Origin: Hyphomicrobium_A sp963726795
GTDB taxonomy: Bacteria; Pseudomonadota; Alphaproteobacteria; Rhizobiales; Hyphomicrobiaceae
Direction: 5' to 3'
Length of the DNA: 64,000 nucleotides
NCBI GenBank assembly: GCA_963726795.1
Contig: CAVSDD010000007.1
Span: 186,001 to 250,000, forward strand
The translations under genes and the position numbers were made by a program. Positions 45,568-54,494 of this stretch are shown piece after piece. Under the pieces are notes generated by a model. It had not been told where the DNA came from and made no database searches. It saw only the letters and a list, made by a program, of their open reading frames with translations. Numbering within the stretch: position 1 is the stretch's first letter; each line of letters opens with the position of its first letter.

Positions 45568-45823
45568 GGCGTGCAGCGCCTCCTGTGCACTGCAGCGTCG
45601 AATGTCTGAACGCGCGCGCCGCATATCGAGTCCAAATAGGGCTTGCACCCATGCCATGCGCCACCTACTTGTAGCGGTCCGGAACGGCGCCAGACGTGCG
45701 GCTGTCGTCCGTGCGGGCGGTGAGCTTGGTGGCATCTTCGGGTTCGCTGCCGCTCCCGTCCGCTGATTTCTCTCAAAGCTCAAAATCAACAACCCTTAGA
45801 ATAAAAAAAGCCGCGCCACGCCT

Positions 45824-47188
45824 TCAGCGCTTGTCCTTCGCGAACGGGTTGTCGCCCTTGCGCAGGTTGAACCGCAGCGGCACGCCCGGCAGATCGAAGG
45901 CTTCGCGCAGGCTGTTGGCCAGGTAGCGCAGATACGATTTGGGCAGCGCTTCGGCGCGCGAGCAGAACGCGACGAACGTCGGCGGGCGCGCTGACGGCTG
46001 CGTCATGTAGCGGATCTTGATGCGCTTGCCGCTGACGGCGGGCGGCGCGTGACGTCCGACCGCCTCCTGCAGCCAGCGATTGAGATCGGACGTTGAGATG
46101 CGCCTGTTCCAGCCGTCGTAGGCGGCGAGCACGGCCGCCGCGAGCTTGTCGACGCCACGGCCGCTGAGCGCCGACAAGGGCACCAGCGCGACGCCCGGCA
46201 CCTGCGCCAGCCGGGTGACGAGATCGGTGCGCAAATCCTTCAGCATCGCCTGCTTGTTCTCGACGATGTCCCACTTGTTGATGGCGAGCACGAGCGCGCG
46301 GCCTTCCTCGGTCACGAGGTCGGCGATGGTCAAATCCTGATGCTCGAGCGGGCGCTCGGCGTCGAGCAGCACGACCACCACCTCGGCGAAGCGGATGGCG
46401 CGGATCGCATCCGATGCGCCGAGCTTTTCAGCCGCCTCCGTAACTTTTGCCTTGCGGCGCAGGCCGGCCGTATCGAACAGGCGGATCTTGCGCCCGGCCC
46501 ACTCCAGATCGCTCGACACCGCATCGCGCGTCAGCCCGGGCTCGGGGCCGGTGATCATGCGCTCCTCGCCCAGCAGCGCGTTGACCAGCGTCGACTTGCC
46601 CGCATTTGGGCGGCCGACGATGGCGACGCGGATCGGACGCTTGGTGTGGTCGTCGTCCTCGTCTTTCTGCGTGCCTTCCGGCCAGGGCTTGAGGCCGAGC
46701 GCGCCCAGCATGTCGGTGACGAGGTCGGCCAAACCTTCGCCGTGCTCGGCTGAGATGGCGACCGGCTCGCCAAAGCCGAACTCGTAGGCGTCGTAGAAGC
46801 CTTCCTCGCCGGCGCGGCCCTCGCACTTGTTGGCGACCGCGATGACCGGGCGGCCCGAGGCGCGCACGAGCTTGGCGAACACCTTGTCGTCGGGCGTGAT
46901 GCCGGCGCGCGCGTCGAGCAGGAACAGCACGAGGTCGGCTTGGGCGAGTGCGGCTTCCGTCTGCTGGCGCATGCGTTCCGCGATCGAGCCGCGCTTTGCT
47001 TCTTCCAGCCCCGCAGTATCCACCAGCGTCACGGGATTGCCGGCGAGGTCAGCTTCGCCCTCGCGCCGGTCGCGCGTCAGCCCCGGCATGTCCGAGACGA
47101 GCGCGGAGCGCTTCCCCGTCAGCCGGTTGAACAGCGTCGACTTGCCGACGTTGGGCCGGCCGATGATGGCGATGACGGGCGTTGGCAT
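45824..47188 (-). CDS. der: Ribosome-assembly GTPase Der (EngA)
   Basis: 454-residue protein with two GTPase domains: GRPNVGKST / DTAGLEEA near the N-terminus and GRPNAGKST / DTAGLRRKAK near residue 200. A C-terminal KH-like domain ends KIRYMTQPSARPPTFVAF. It acts in 50S subunit maturation. The usual neighbours bamB, yfgM and panB are nearby; a GST gene on the other strand is inserted between der and bamB. A run of ten G lies about 32 nt upstream of the start. Confidence 0.97.
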   Translation of the reverse strand: MPTPVIAIIGRPNVGKSTLFNRLTGKRSALVSDMPGLTRDRREGEADLAGNPVTLVDTAGLEEAKRGSIAERMRQQTEAALAQADLVLFLLDARAGITPDDKVFAKLVRASGRPVIAVANKCEGRAGEEGFYDAYEFGFGEPVAISAEHGEGLADLVTDMLGALGLKPWPEGTQKDEDDDHTKRPIRVAIVGRPNAGKSTLVNALLGEERMITGPEPGLTRDAVSSDLEWAGRKIRLFDTAGLRRKAKVTEAAEKLGASDAIRAIRFAEVVVVLLDAERPLEHQDLTIADLVTEEGRALVLAINKWDIVENKQAMLKDLRTDLVTRLAQVPGVALVPLSALSGRGVDKLAAAVLAAYDGWNRRISTSDLNRWLQEAVGRHAPPAVSGKRIKIRYMTQPSARPPTFVAFCSRAEALPKSYLRYLANSLREAFDLPGVPLRFNLRKGDNPFAKDKR

Positions 47189-47332
47189 GTGTGCTTTGAG
47201 ACTGGTGTGCTTCGGGACCGGGGGGGGGGAGACCGGGGGCGAGCGCCCTTATCGCGCATTCGCCCGCGCGATGGTAGTCACGGTCTCACGCGAGGCCATC
47301 GGCCTCGAATTCGCTTTGGGGGATCAAAGGCC

Positions 47333-47980
47333 GTGGCCAAAAAGCTCACCATTTATACCCTCGACTGGGTGCCCAAGGGCGCGCGCGGGTTTGTGCGCGA
47401 TATGCGTCTGCGGTGGGCCGCAGAGGAGGCGGGTTTCGCCTACGACGTGCGGACGGTGGCCTTTGCGGATCGAGAGACCAACCATCTCGACAGCCAGCCC
47501 TTCGGACAGGTGCCGTATCTCACGGATGACGATGTCACGATCTTTGAGAGTGGGGCGGGACTGCTCCATCTGGCGCGTCAAAGTGAAAACCTGATGCCGC
47601 AGGACGCGGTTGGCGCGGCGGCATCGCTCCAGTGGGTCATCTCCGCGCTCAATTCAATCGAGATGGTGACGGTGCCTTGGTGGTTCTTGCAGATGTCCGG
47701 TCAGAAGGACAACGGACTGACCGGCTGGATGGATAAGCGCCTCGCCCAGCTCGAGGCGGTGCTCGGCCAACGTGAATGGCTCGCTTGCAATCGCTTCACC
47801 GTGGCAGACCTGCTCATGACCGACGTGCTGCGGGTTGCGAATATCCGCGCTCACGGCGACCGCCCGGCAAGCGAAGCCTACATCAAACGCGTTACCGCTC
47901 GTCCGGCGTTCCAGAAGGCTCATGCGGATCAGCTCGCGCATTTCGCGACCGCCGACAAAGAGCGGCTAAACCTGGGATAA
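47333..47980 (+). CDS. Glutathione S-transferase family protein
   Basis: 215-residue GST. The N-terminal thioredoxin-like half reads TIYTLDWVPKGARGFVRDMRL with GQVPYLTDDDVTIFESGAGL (cis-Pro and ES glutathione-site motif). The C-terminal helical half has NRFTVADLLMTDVLRV. A Ser/Tyr catalytic residue is not obvious; the class is uncertain. GTG 47333 is the start that places the fold correctly. It stands on the plus strand inside an otherwise minus-strand der-bamB-yfgM-panB block. Confidence 0.82.
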   Translation: MAKKLTIYTLDWVPKGARGFVRDMRLRWAAEEAGFAYDVRTVAFADRETNHLDSQPFGQVPYLTDDDVTIFESGAGLLHLARQSENLMPQDAVGAAASLQWVISALNSIEMVTVPWWFLQMSGQKDNGLTGWMDKRLAQLEAVLGQREWLACNRFTVADLLMTDVLRVANIRAHGDRPASEAYIKRVTARPAFQKAHADQLAHFATADKERLNLG

Positions 47981-48015
47981 CGGGTTGCGCAGGCTTCGCG
48001 CTTGCCGGTCTACGG

Positions 48016-49398
48016 CTAGTTTAGCGCGATCAGCTTGGCGTTGTCGGTCAGGATGTACATCTGCCCCTGCGCCACGATGGGCGCGACGTAGATGGCGCCG
48101 CCCAGCTCCTTCTGCGTGGTGACGCGACCACTCGCGGCATCGACGCCGACGAGCGTTCCCTTGGCGGAGGCGAGCCACAGTATGCCGCCCGCCAGCGTCG
48201 GCCCGCACCAGGCGACGTCGGGCTGCAGCTTGGTGGTCCACAGGATCTTGCCGTCCTTGCGCGACAACGCCATGAGCTGGCCGGTGGTCTGCACGACAAA
48301 CACGTTTTCGCCCGCGACCCACGGAGTCTGTGTGCCCGGAACGTTGAGCGACCAAACCCGTTCGCCGGTTGCCGCCTGCGTCGCGATCATGCGGCCGGCA
48401 TGGCCCACGGCGAACACCGTGCCGCGATCGATCGCGGGGCGCGCTGCATCGCTCATGGACGACAGCTGCGAGGTCGTGCGCGTCCGCGACAGACTCTCGG
48501 TCCACACCGCGCCGCCGTCCGCCACCTTCAGCGCGACGAGATCGCCCGAAGGATAGGGCACGACGACGATGCCGCCGTCGACAGCCGGGCTCGCGTTGTT
48601 GATCAGGCTCGCCTGCTGCGGCAGCCCGCGCACCGACCACAGCTCGCCACCGTCGGCACCTGCCAGACAGTAGAAGCGCCCATCGAGCGTGATGACGAAC
48701 ACCTTGTCGCCGGCCGCCGTCGGCGAGGAGCGCACAGGTGCCTCGAGCTGCTTCTCCCACAGCTTCTTGCCGGTCTCGGGATCGAGCGCGACGACGTTGC
48801 CAAATCCGCTCGCGGCATAAAGGCGGCCGTTATCGACGGCAAGCCCGCCGCCGTAGCCGGCGTTGCCGCTCGAGCCGCCGAGCGACAGCGACATCGAATA
48901 CCAGGGCGTGCTGGTGTTCTCATGCTCGGGCTTGAGCGAGACGTGCCACTGCGCCGAGCCGCCGGAGGTGGCGAACGAGCTGACGGTGCCCACAGCATCG
49001 AGCGTGAAGACGTGCCCGTTGTAAACGACCGGGCTCGCGGTCAGCCGGTTGATGGTGCCGGAGCCGGTGCCGGCATCGGCCGACCACGCCTCGTTGCCGG
49101 TGCCCGAGTAGGCAAGATTGCCAGGCGCATTGTTGGGGTCGCCGCCGGGCTGTGCCCAGCTGTCGTTGGCGCGCGGCGCAGGAAGCACGATGGGCGAGCT
49201 CGCATCCGCCAGCTCACCCGTGATCACCTCTTGCGACTGCATCACGGGGATGCGCTTGCCGGGCAGCGGCACTTCCTTGGTCGCGAACGGATTGATGTCC
49301 GCCATCTTGGGAAGCTGGGGGCCGTCGGCACAGCCAGCGAGCAACGCAGAGAGCGCCAAGCTCCCCAGTAGCGCGCTGATCGCCGTCCCCCTCATCAA
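48016..49398 (-). CDS. bamB: Outer membrane assembly lipoprotein BamB
   Basis: 460-residue lipoprotein. The signal peptide ends in LLAGC, the lipobox. The rest is a PQQ-like beta-propeller with repeated GKKLWEKQL, AGDKVFVITLDGRFYCL, NGHVFTLDAVG and GKILWTTKL blades. It helps the BAM complex insert outer-membrane proteins. It follows the yfgM gene by 6 nt, so panB is upstream of both. Its C-terminal blade ends NAKLIALN. Longer than E. coli BamB (about 390). Confidence 0.92.
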   Translation of the reverse strand: MMRGTAISALLGSLALSALLAGCADGPQLPKMADINPFATKEVPLPGKRIPVMQSQEVITGELADASSPIVLPAPRANDSWAQPGGDPNNAPGNLAYSGTGNEAWSADAGTGSGTINRLTASPVVYNGHVFTLDAVGTVSSFATSGGSAQWHVSLKPEHENTSTPWYSMSLSLGGSSGNAGYGGGLAVDNGRLYAASGFGNVVALDPETGKKLWEKQLEAPVRSSPTAAGDKVFVITLDGRFYCLAGADGGELWSVRGLPQQASLINNASPAVDGGIVVVPYPSGDLVALKVADGGAVWTESLSRTRTTSQLSSMSDAARPAIDRGTVFAVGHAGRMIATQAATGERVWSLNVPGTQTPWVAGENVFVVQTTGQLMALSRKDGKILWTTKLQPDVAWCGPTLAGGILWLASAKGTLVGVDAASGRVTTQKELGGAIYVAPIVAQGQMYILTDNAKLIALN

Positions 49399-49404
49399 GC
49401 TCCC

Positions 49405-50175
49405 CTAGTCCTTCTTCGTGGTGACCGGCGCCTTGAATGCGGGCGTGGTCTCGGCCGCGGCAGCACCGCCCGCCGCCGGCGGAGTGGTCGCACTGCTGGC
49501 CGCCTTCTTGGCGATCTCGTCGGTCGCGATCTCGGCCAGGATGATCTGCGCGCGCTCGGCGATGCTCTGCGGTGTCCTCTGGTCGACCAGCAGTGGCGTG
49601 AGCACGCTGCGCGCCTCGCTCGCTTTGCCGGCTTTGAATGCTGCAAGCCCCAAAAGCTCGCGCGCATTGTAGCGCCACGGGCCATCATCGCCCAGCAAAG
49701 GGTTGAGCCGATTCTGCATCTCGGTAAAGTCAGCCTCTCCCACACGCAGCGCGGCGACCTGCAGAGCAGCGTAATCACGCAAAAGTGGCTCTGACTTGTC
49801 GTCCTTGGCGAGCGCCTCGTAGGCAGCGAGCGCTTCGGCCTTCTTGCCGTCCTTCAAGAGGGCGCCGGCGAGCTGCAGCCGCGACAGCGAGGGATACCCA
49901 CCCGTGCCGTCGGCAGCTATCGCCTCGAATTCCTTGGCCGCGCTGCCTTGCTTGTTGTCGTTGGCGAGCGCCAGGGCATCCTCGTAGCGCGAGCCGGTGG
50001 CCTCGGCGGCAGCCGTATGCCGGTCGACATAATACTGGCGCCCCAGCACAGCGAGGACGATCAGCAGTGCGCCCGCGATGATGTAGGTTCCGTACTCGCG
50101 CCAGATCTTCTCGATCCGCTCGCGCCGGATTTCTTCCTCAACCTCGCGCATGAAGTTGTCGTTATTGTCAGCCAT
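49405..50175 (-). CDS. YfgM-like tetratricopeptide membrane protein
   Basis: 256-residue protein. A cytoplasmic start MADNNDNFMREVEEEIRRE is followed by one transmembrane helix (YIIAGALLIVLAVLGRQYY) and TPR helices facing the periplasm (AAKEFEAIAADG, LAGALLKDGKKAEALAAYEAL, ARELLGLAAFKAGKASEA). The final 45 residues are Ala/Thr/Pro-rich. YfgM works near the secretion machinery with PpiD. bamB starts 6 nt after its stop, a common pairing. Confidence 0.88.
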   Translation of the reverse strand: MADNNDNFMREVEEEIRRERIEKIWREYGTYIIAGALLIVLAVLGRQYYVDRHTAAAEATGSRYEDALALANDNKQGSAAKEFEAIAADGTGGYPSLSRLQLAGALLKDGKKAEALAAYEALAKDDKSEPLLRDYAALQVAALRVGEADFTEMQNRLNPLLGDDGPWRYNARELLGLAAFKAGKASEARSVLTPLLVDQRTPQSIAERAQIILAEIATDEIAKKAASSATTPPAAGGAAAAETTPAFKAPVTTKKD

Positions 50176-50306
50176 CCGTCTCCGCCCCTGGCGCTTATCG
50201 TTATCAGAGGCACGGTCTGCGGGCCTCTGCAGCCCCGCATAAATAGCCGACAGCTTCTTCAGCGCAAGTGATTGATAGGTAAGGCTGTATGAACGCTCCT
50301 GCGCGC

Positions 50307-51215
50307 TCAGCCTTTGCTGCTGGGGGTTTTCGGCTTTTTCGTGGCTTTGACCTCAGCGGCAGCGAGGCGCGCAGCCCCACGCCCGGCGGCCGCTTTCTGC
50401 GGGCTTTTCATCGGGTAAGTATGCTCGGGCGTCGGGAAGGCGCGTGAGCGCACGTCGTCGGCGTAGGCACGCACCGCGTCCTCGATGGCCTCGCCGATCT
50501 TGCCGAACTTCTTGACGTAGCGCGGCACCCGCGGGCTCAAGCCCAGCATGTCCTCCAAAACGAGGATCTGCCCATCGCAGGCTCCCGACCCGATACCGAT
50601 CGTCGGGATTTCAATGGCTTGCGTGATGCGTAGCGCAAGCGGCTCGGTCAGCGCCTCGAGCACGACGGCGAAGGCCCCGGCATCAGCCACGGCGCGCGCG
50701 TCGGCCTCGAAAGCGGCCCACTGCTCCTCGCTGCGCCCCTGCGCCTTGTAACCGCCGATCACATTCACAGATTGCGGGGTCAGACCGATATGCGCCATCA
50801 CGGGAATGCCGCGGTCGACGAGGTAGTGGATGGTCTCGGCCATCCGGCGGCCACCCTCGATCTTTACGGCGCCGCAATCGGTCTCTTTCATCACGCGGGC
50901 GCAGTTGCGGAAGGCGACGGCGGGGCTCTCCTCGTAGGAACCGAACGGCATGTCGACAGCGACGAGAGCGTGCTTGGCGCCGCGCATCACGGCGCGGCCG
51001 TGCATGATCATCAGCTCGAGCGGCACCGGCACGGTGGTTTCATAGCCGTGCATCACCATGCCGAGACTGTCGCCCACCAGCAGCACATCGCAGAATCGGT
51101 CAGAAATAGCCGCCGTGTGCGCGTGATAAGCGGTCAGCGCGACGATGGGAGCCTTGCCCTTCATCGCGGTTATGTCGGGAGCCAGAAGGCGTTTGTTGGA
51201 TGAATGTACGGACAT
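50307..51215 (-). CDS. panB: 3-methyl-2-oxobutanoate hydroxymethyltransferase
   Basis: 302-residue TIM-barrel enzyme making ketopantoate for pantothenate and CoA. Motifs: VALTAYHAHTAAISD, VLLVGDSLGMVMHGYETT, HALVAVDMPFGSYEES, AVKIEGGRRMAETI and IGIGSGACDGQILVLEDMLG. The C-terminal 45 residues (KSPQKAAAGRGAARLAAAEV...KTPSSKG) are basic and extra relative to E. coli PanB. Start at ATG 51215; upstream in-frame residues to 51701 overlap the divergent gene. panC is not adjacent. Confidence 0.95.
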   Translation of the reverse strand: MSVHSSNKRLLAPDITAMKGKAPIVALTAYHAHTAAISDRFCDVLLVGDSLGMVMHGYETTVPVPLELMIMHGRAVMRGAKHALVAVDMPFGSYEESPAVAFRNCARVMKETDCGAVKIEGGRRMAETIHYLVDRGIPVMAHIGLTPQSVNVIGGYKAQGRSEEQWAAFEADARAVADAGAFAVVLEALTEPLALRITQAIEIPTIGIGSGACDGQILVLEDMLGLSPRVPRYVKKFGKIGEAIEDAVRAYADDVRSRAFPTPEHTYPMKSPQKAAAGRGAARLAAAEVKATKKPKTPSSKG

Positions 51216-51360
51216 GAAGCGACTGTACTCTTTTCGCGGCGTCGCGTACGCGCTAGGAGTTGCAGACGCACGCAAATGGTTGGGTGCGCGCGAACAACAC
51301 TTACTCACGCGCGGGGCCAAGTGCCCTTCTGCTAACGAACATTTAGGGTTAAAACCAGCA

Positions 51361-51366
51361 TATAAT
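51361..51366 (+). promoter_or_regulatory. Probable -10 element of the L,D-transpeptidase gene
   Basis: A perfect TATAAT lies 31 nt before the ATG at 51397. The -35 region about 17 nt upstream (around 51338-51347, AACATTTAGG) is weak, so the promoter is plausible but not proven. Confidence 0.45.
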
Positions 51367-51396
51367 TCGCTTCGCTCACACACACTCTCAATTGGG

Positions 51397-53139
51397 ATGG
51401 GTGCCTCCTTGCAAACTATCGGGAAAGCGAACACAGGTGCGATGCGCCACGGTGTAGCGGCAGCCGCGCTCGCAATAGCGGCCTTCTTCGTTGTCGATGC
51501 CACCGGGAGCGCGCAGGCGCAATTCTTCCCCTGGGGCGGGTGGGACAACTCTCCTCCCTGGCAGCAGCAGCGCCGCGCACCGCGCCGCGCGATCCCGCGC
51601 AACGTGCCCGAGGACGAGGGCGAGAAGGTCGTCTCGAACCTGCCAAAGCCCACCGGCCCGCTCACGATCGTGGTGTCGCTCGGCAAGCAGACCGTCAGCA
51701 TCTACGACAACAACCAGAAGATCGCATCCTCGCCGATCTCGAGCGGCATGGCCGGCCACGAGACGCCGACCGGCATCTTCTCCATCCTGGAAAAGAACCG
51801 CTACCACTACTCCAACCTGTACGGCGGCGCGCCGATGCCGTTCATGAACCGCATCACCAATTCGGGCGTCGCGATGCACGAGGGCGTGGTGCCGGGCTAT
51901 CCGGCCTCGCACGGCTGCATCCGACTGCCGGCGGCGTTCGCCCGCAATCTGTTCGGCATCACCGAGATCGGCGCGCGCGTCATCGTCACCCAGGAAGACC
52001 CGACACCGTCCGAGTTCGACGGCACACACATCATCGAGCCGCTGCCGCCGGCCAACGCCGAAGCGACGAAAACCGGCTTCTCGCCGGTGACGCCGGCATC
52101 CGCAGAAGGTGTAAGCAAGGTCCGCACGCGCGAGCAGGCTGCTGCCGAGCGCTCACAAGAGCGCGAGAAGCTTGCCGCCGCCGTCACCGCTGCGGAGGCC
52201 GCCAAGACCGCGGCGATCGACAAGGCGAAGGCGGCCGCCGAGGCCGCGGGCGCCGCCAAGGACAATTTGCGCAAGGCGCGCAACGAGCAGGACCGGCTCG
52301 CGGACGAAGCTCGCAAGGCGGCACGCGAGGCGGACAACGCCAAGGACAGCTTCGCCGACCACATGCGCGAAAAGGTCAAGAAGATCGACGTTTCCAAGCT
52401 CGACGCCGACGCCTTGAAGAAGGAGCAGGACGACGAGGTTGCCGAGGAGACGAAGGTCCTCGACCTCGCGCAGGCCATCGCTCCGGCAAAGGCGCTCGTC
52501 GACAAGCAGGCCGATGTCGTCAAGACCGCCGCAGCCGCCGCCGACACCGCGGAGAAGGAGCGCCGCGCCGCCGCCGATGCGATCAAGGACACGGAGAAGG
52601 CGATCGTCGACGCGAAGGCCGCCGTCGTGTCGGCCAATGCCATCGAGGCGAAGAAGGACAATCCGGTTTCGATCTTCGTCAGCCGCAAGACCGGCCGCCT
52701 CGTCGCCAAGCTCGGCATCGGTGATCCGGTGATCGACGTTCCCGTGAAGATCACCGATCCCAACACGCCGATCGGCACGCACGTCTTCACCGCGAACGCC
52801 TACACGCCGGGCGAGAAGGGCCTCAAGTGGGGCGTCGTCACGTTCGATGCGGCCGCGGCGGCCGCGCCGAGGAAGCCTTGGCGCAAGCGCCGGCACGAGG
52901 ATCAGGACTACGTGGCGGCGCCGACCACCGACACCGATCCCGCGCACGCGCTGGAGCGCATCGAGATCCCCAAGGAGACCGCAGAACGTCTGGCCGAGCT
53001 CGCCAAGCCCGGCTCCTCGTTCATCATCTCGGATTACGGGTTGAGCCGCGAGACCAGCAAGCGCACCGACTTCATTGTCGAGCCCTGGCGCAGCTCGACC
53101 GCGCCGCCGGCCGAGTACGAGGGCGGGCGCGTCGAGTAG
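51397..53139 (+). CDS. L,D-transpeptidase with central coiled coil
   Basis: 580-residue exported YkuD-family enzyme that cross-links peptidoglycan or attaches proteins to it. After a signal peptide (cleaved near AQAQF) the YkuD domain has VSLGKQTVSIYDNNQ at the start and catalytic H161, H172 and C174 in HEGVVPGYPASHGCIRLP. A long Ala/Lys/Asp coiled coil (about 245-410) follows. A second module SIFVSRKTGRLVAKLG ... ITDPNTPIGTHVFTANAY resembles the first half of another YkuD fold but lacks a catalytic Cys. Start at 51397; a second ATG at 51442 is possible. A terminator follows. Confidence 0.88.
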   Translation: MGASLQTIGKANTGAMRHGVAAAALAIAAFFVVDATGSAQAQFFPWGGWDNSPPWQQQRRAPRRAIPRNVPEDEGEKVVSNLPKPTGPLTIVVSLGKQTVSIYDNNQKIASSPISSGMAGHETPTGIFSILEKNRYHYSNLYGGAPMPFMNRITNSGVAMHEGVVPGYPASHGCIRLPAAFARNLFGITEIGARVIVTQEDPTPSEFDGTHIIEPLPPANAEATKTGFSPVTPASAEGVSKVRTREQAAAERSQEREKLAAAVTAAEAAKTAAIDKAKAAAEAAGAAKDNLRKARNEQDRLADEARKAAREADNAKDSFADHMREKVKKIDVSKLDADALKKEQDDEVAEETKVLDLAQAIAPAKALVDKQADVVKTAAAAADTAEKERRAAADAIKDTEKAIVDAKAAVVSANAIEAKKDNPVSIFVSRKTGRLVAKLGIGDPVIDVPVKITDPNTPIGTHVFTANAYTPGEKGLKWGVVTFDAAAAAAPRKPWRKRRHEDQDYVAAPTTDTDPAHALERIEIPKETAERLAELAKPGSSFIISDYGLSRETSKRTDFIVEPWRSSTAPPAEYEGGRVE

Positions 53140-53164
53140 CGCGCGCGAGACCGATTGCGAAGCG

Positions 53165-53200
53165 AAGGCGCGGGCGATCCGCGCCTTCTTCGTTTCGGGG
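53165..53200 (+). terminator. Rho-independent terminator after the L,D-transpeptidase
   Basis: Stem AAGGCGCGG (53165-53173) and CCGCGCCTT (53179-53187) with a 5-nt loop, followed by CTTCGTTTC. It lies about 26 nt after the stop and just before the convergent MOSC gene. Confidence 0.85.
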
Positions 53201-53201
53201 A

Positions 53202-53690
53202 TTAGCCGGGCAGCCTGATCTTGCGTTCGGGCGGCGAGACCAGCACTTCGACGGGATCGCCGATCTTGACGCGCCCGCCTTCGAGCACCTTCGCAGTGAT
53301 CCCTCCCCGCCAATCGGGATAGAGCGCGCGCAACAACCCGGCCTTCGCCTCGTCCATGCGCCGGCAGGGTGTGGTGGGATAGGTGACCTCGATCACCGCG
53401 GGCCCGATGCGCACGACGCCGCCGATCGCGCGCGGGAGTGCCACGCCCTCCACCAGCAGGTTGGCGCGCCGCGCGGTCCAGTCGAGATCGCTCGTGTCAT
53501 CGAGCTCGGCGAGCGCCGCCTCCCACGCTTCGCGCGAAAGCACGCTGACGCCGCGGCGCGGATGCTTGATGCCCTTGAAGTCGCCTTCGACGCCGGCGCC
53601 GACCGAAATGAGCGCATCTTCCCGCGTCTGCATGGGCGCCCGGTGCTTGTCGCGCACCGCTATCCCGATCAATCGCCCGCTTCCGCTCAT
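53202..53690 (-). CDS. MOSC domain protein
   Basis: 162-residue MOSC protein. GVEGDFKGIKHPRRGVSVLSREAWEA and the Cys-containing loop TYPTTPCRRMDEA are typical: MOSC domains carry sulfur from molybdenum-cofactor sulfurases. Here it is stand-alone. Start at ATG 53690, MSGSGRLIGIAVRDKHR. It is followed by the NnrU-type gene upstream, 25 nt apart on the same strand, but a functional link is unproven. Confidence 0.82.
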   Translation of the reverse strand: MSGSGRLIGIAVRDKHRAPMQTREDALISVGAGVEGDFKGIKHPRRGVSVLSREAWEAALAELDDTSDLDWTARRANLLVEGVALPRAIGGVVRIGPAVIEVTYPTTPCRRMDEAKAGLLRALYPDWRGGITAKVLEGGRVKIGDPVEVLVSPPERKIRLPG

Positions 53691-53715
53691 GCTTCTCCGC
53701 TCGCGCCACGTCAAC

Positions 53716-54297
53716 TCACGCCAGAGGCGACACCCCGATGATGAGCTGGTGCAGCCAGAGGACAATAGCAAGGTAGAGCCCGGTCCCGACCACGACGACG
53801 ATGATGTCGTTGCGCCAGGGTCCGGTCTTGGCGCCGAGCGGGCCCAGCGCGTGGCGCCGCTTCACCGAGATGCGGTCATAGACGGCGAACGCGAGGAAGC
53901 TGCCGAACAGCACGAGCGCGGCGAGGTCGCCGTTGGCCAGCAGGTGCGCCAGCGCCCAGATCTTGATCGCGACCAGCATCGGGTGCTTGAGCGCGGTGTG
54001 GATGTGCGATGGCACGTAGGCGGCAACGAGTGCGATCATCGCGGGCAACATCAGCGCCAGCGCGATATGGCGTGTCCACACCGGGGGCACCCACAGGATC
54101 GGGTTCTTGCCCGGGTGAATCTGTAGCTTGTGGAAGCCGAGCACGATCAGCACCAGCCCGACCAGCGAGACGATGCCGAAGATCGCCTTATATCCGGTCT
54201 CGCCGAAGCGCCCCACGAGGCCGCCGCGCAGCTCCGCGTTCCCAGGCACGAGGTGAATTCCAAAAAAAACCACGAGCCCGATCACCAGCACCAGCAT
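53716..54297 (-). CDS. NnrU family membrane protein
   Basis: 193-residue integral membrane protein with about five helices. The family traits are FFGIHLVPGNAELR near the N-terminus, YKAIFGIVSLVGLVLIVLGF, and VPSHIHTALKHPMLVAIKIWALAHLLANGDLAALVLF. NnrU was first linked to nitrite/nitric oxide reduction in Rhodobacter, but homologues (also plant Z-ISO) are widespread. No denitrification genes are near. Start at ATG 54297. Confidence 0.88.
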   Translation of the reverse strand: MLVLVIGLVVFFGIHLVPGNAELRGGLVGRFGETGYKAIFGIVSLVGLVLIVLGFHKLQIHPGKNPILWVPPVWTRHIALALMLPAMIALVAAYVPSHIHTALKHPMLVAIKIWALAHLLANGDLAALVLFGSFLAFAVYDRISVKRRHALGPLGAKTGPWRNDIIVVVVGTGLYLAIVLWLHQLIIGVSPLA

Positions 54298-54494
54298 CGC
54301 CGCCTCCCCATTTTTCACTCGCCGCCTCGACGTCCGCCAAATGCGGCCATCTTCTGCCACGCTGCGGCCACGACTCTAGGCTCTTTTAGGGTCAGGGGAA
54401 CCAAGCCGCCAGTCCGTATCCAGTCGCAGATCGTCCGGAGTGCAGCCGGAGAGCGCGGCCGAGCCCCGTCGAGACGTCTCTCGAGAGGTGCGTA

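Noticed and set aside
45667..45772. 35-codon minus-strand frame ending DRYK before holC
   Set aside because: It has no start codon after the preceding stop and no ribosome site. The Ser/Asp/Glu-rich reading is suggestive but cannot be called a gene.
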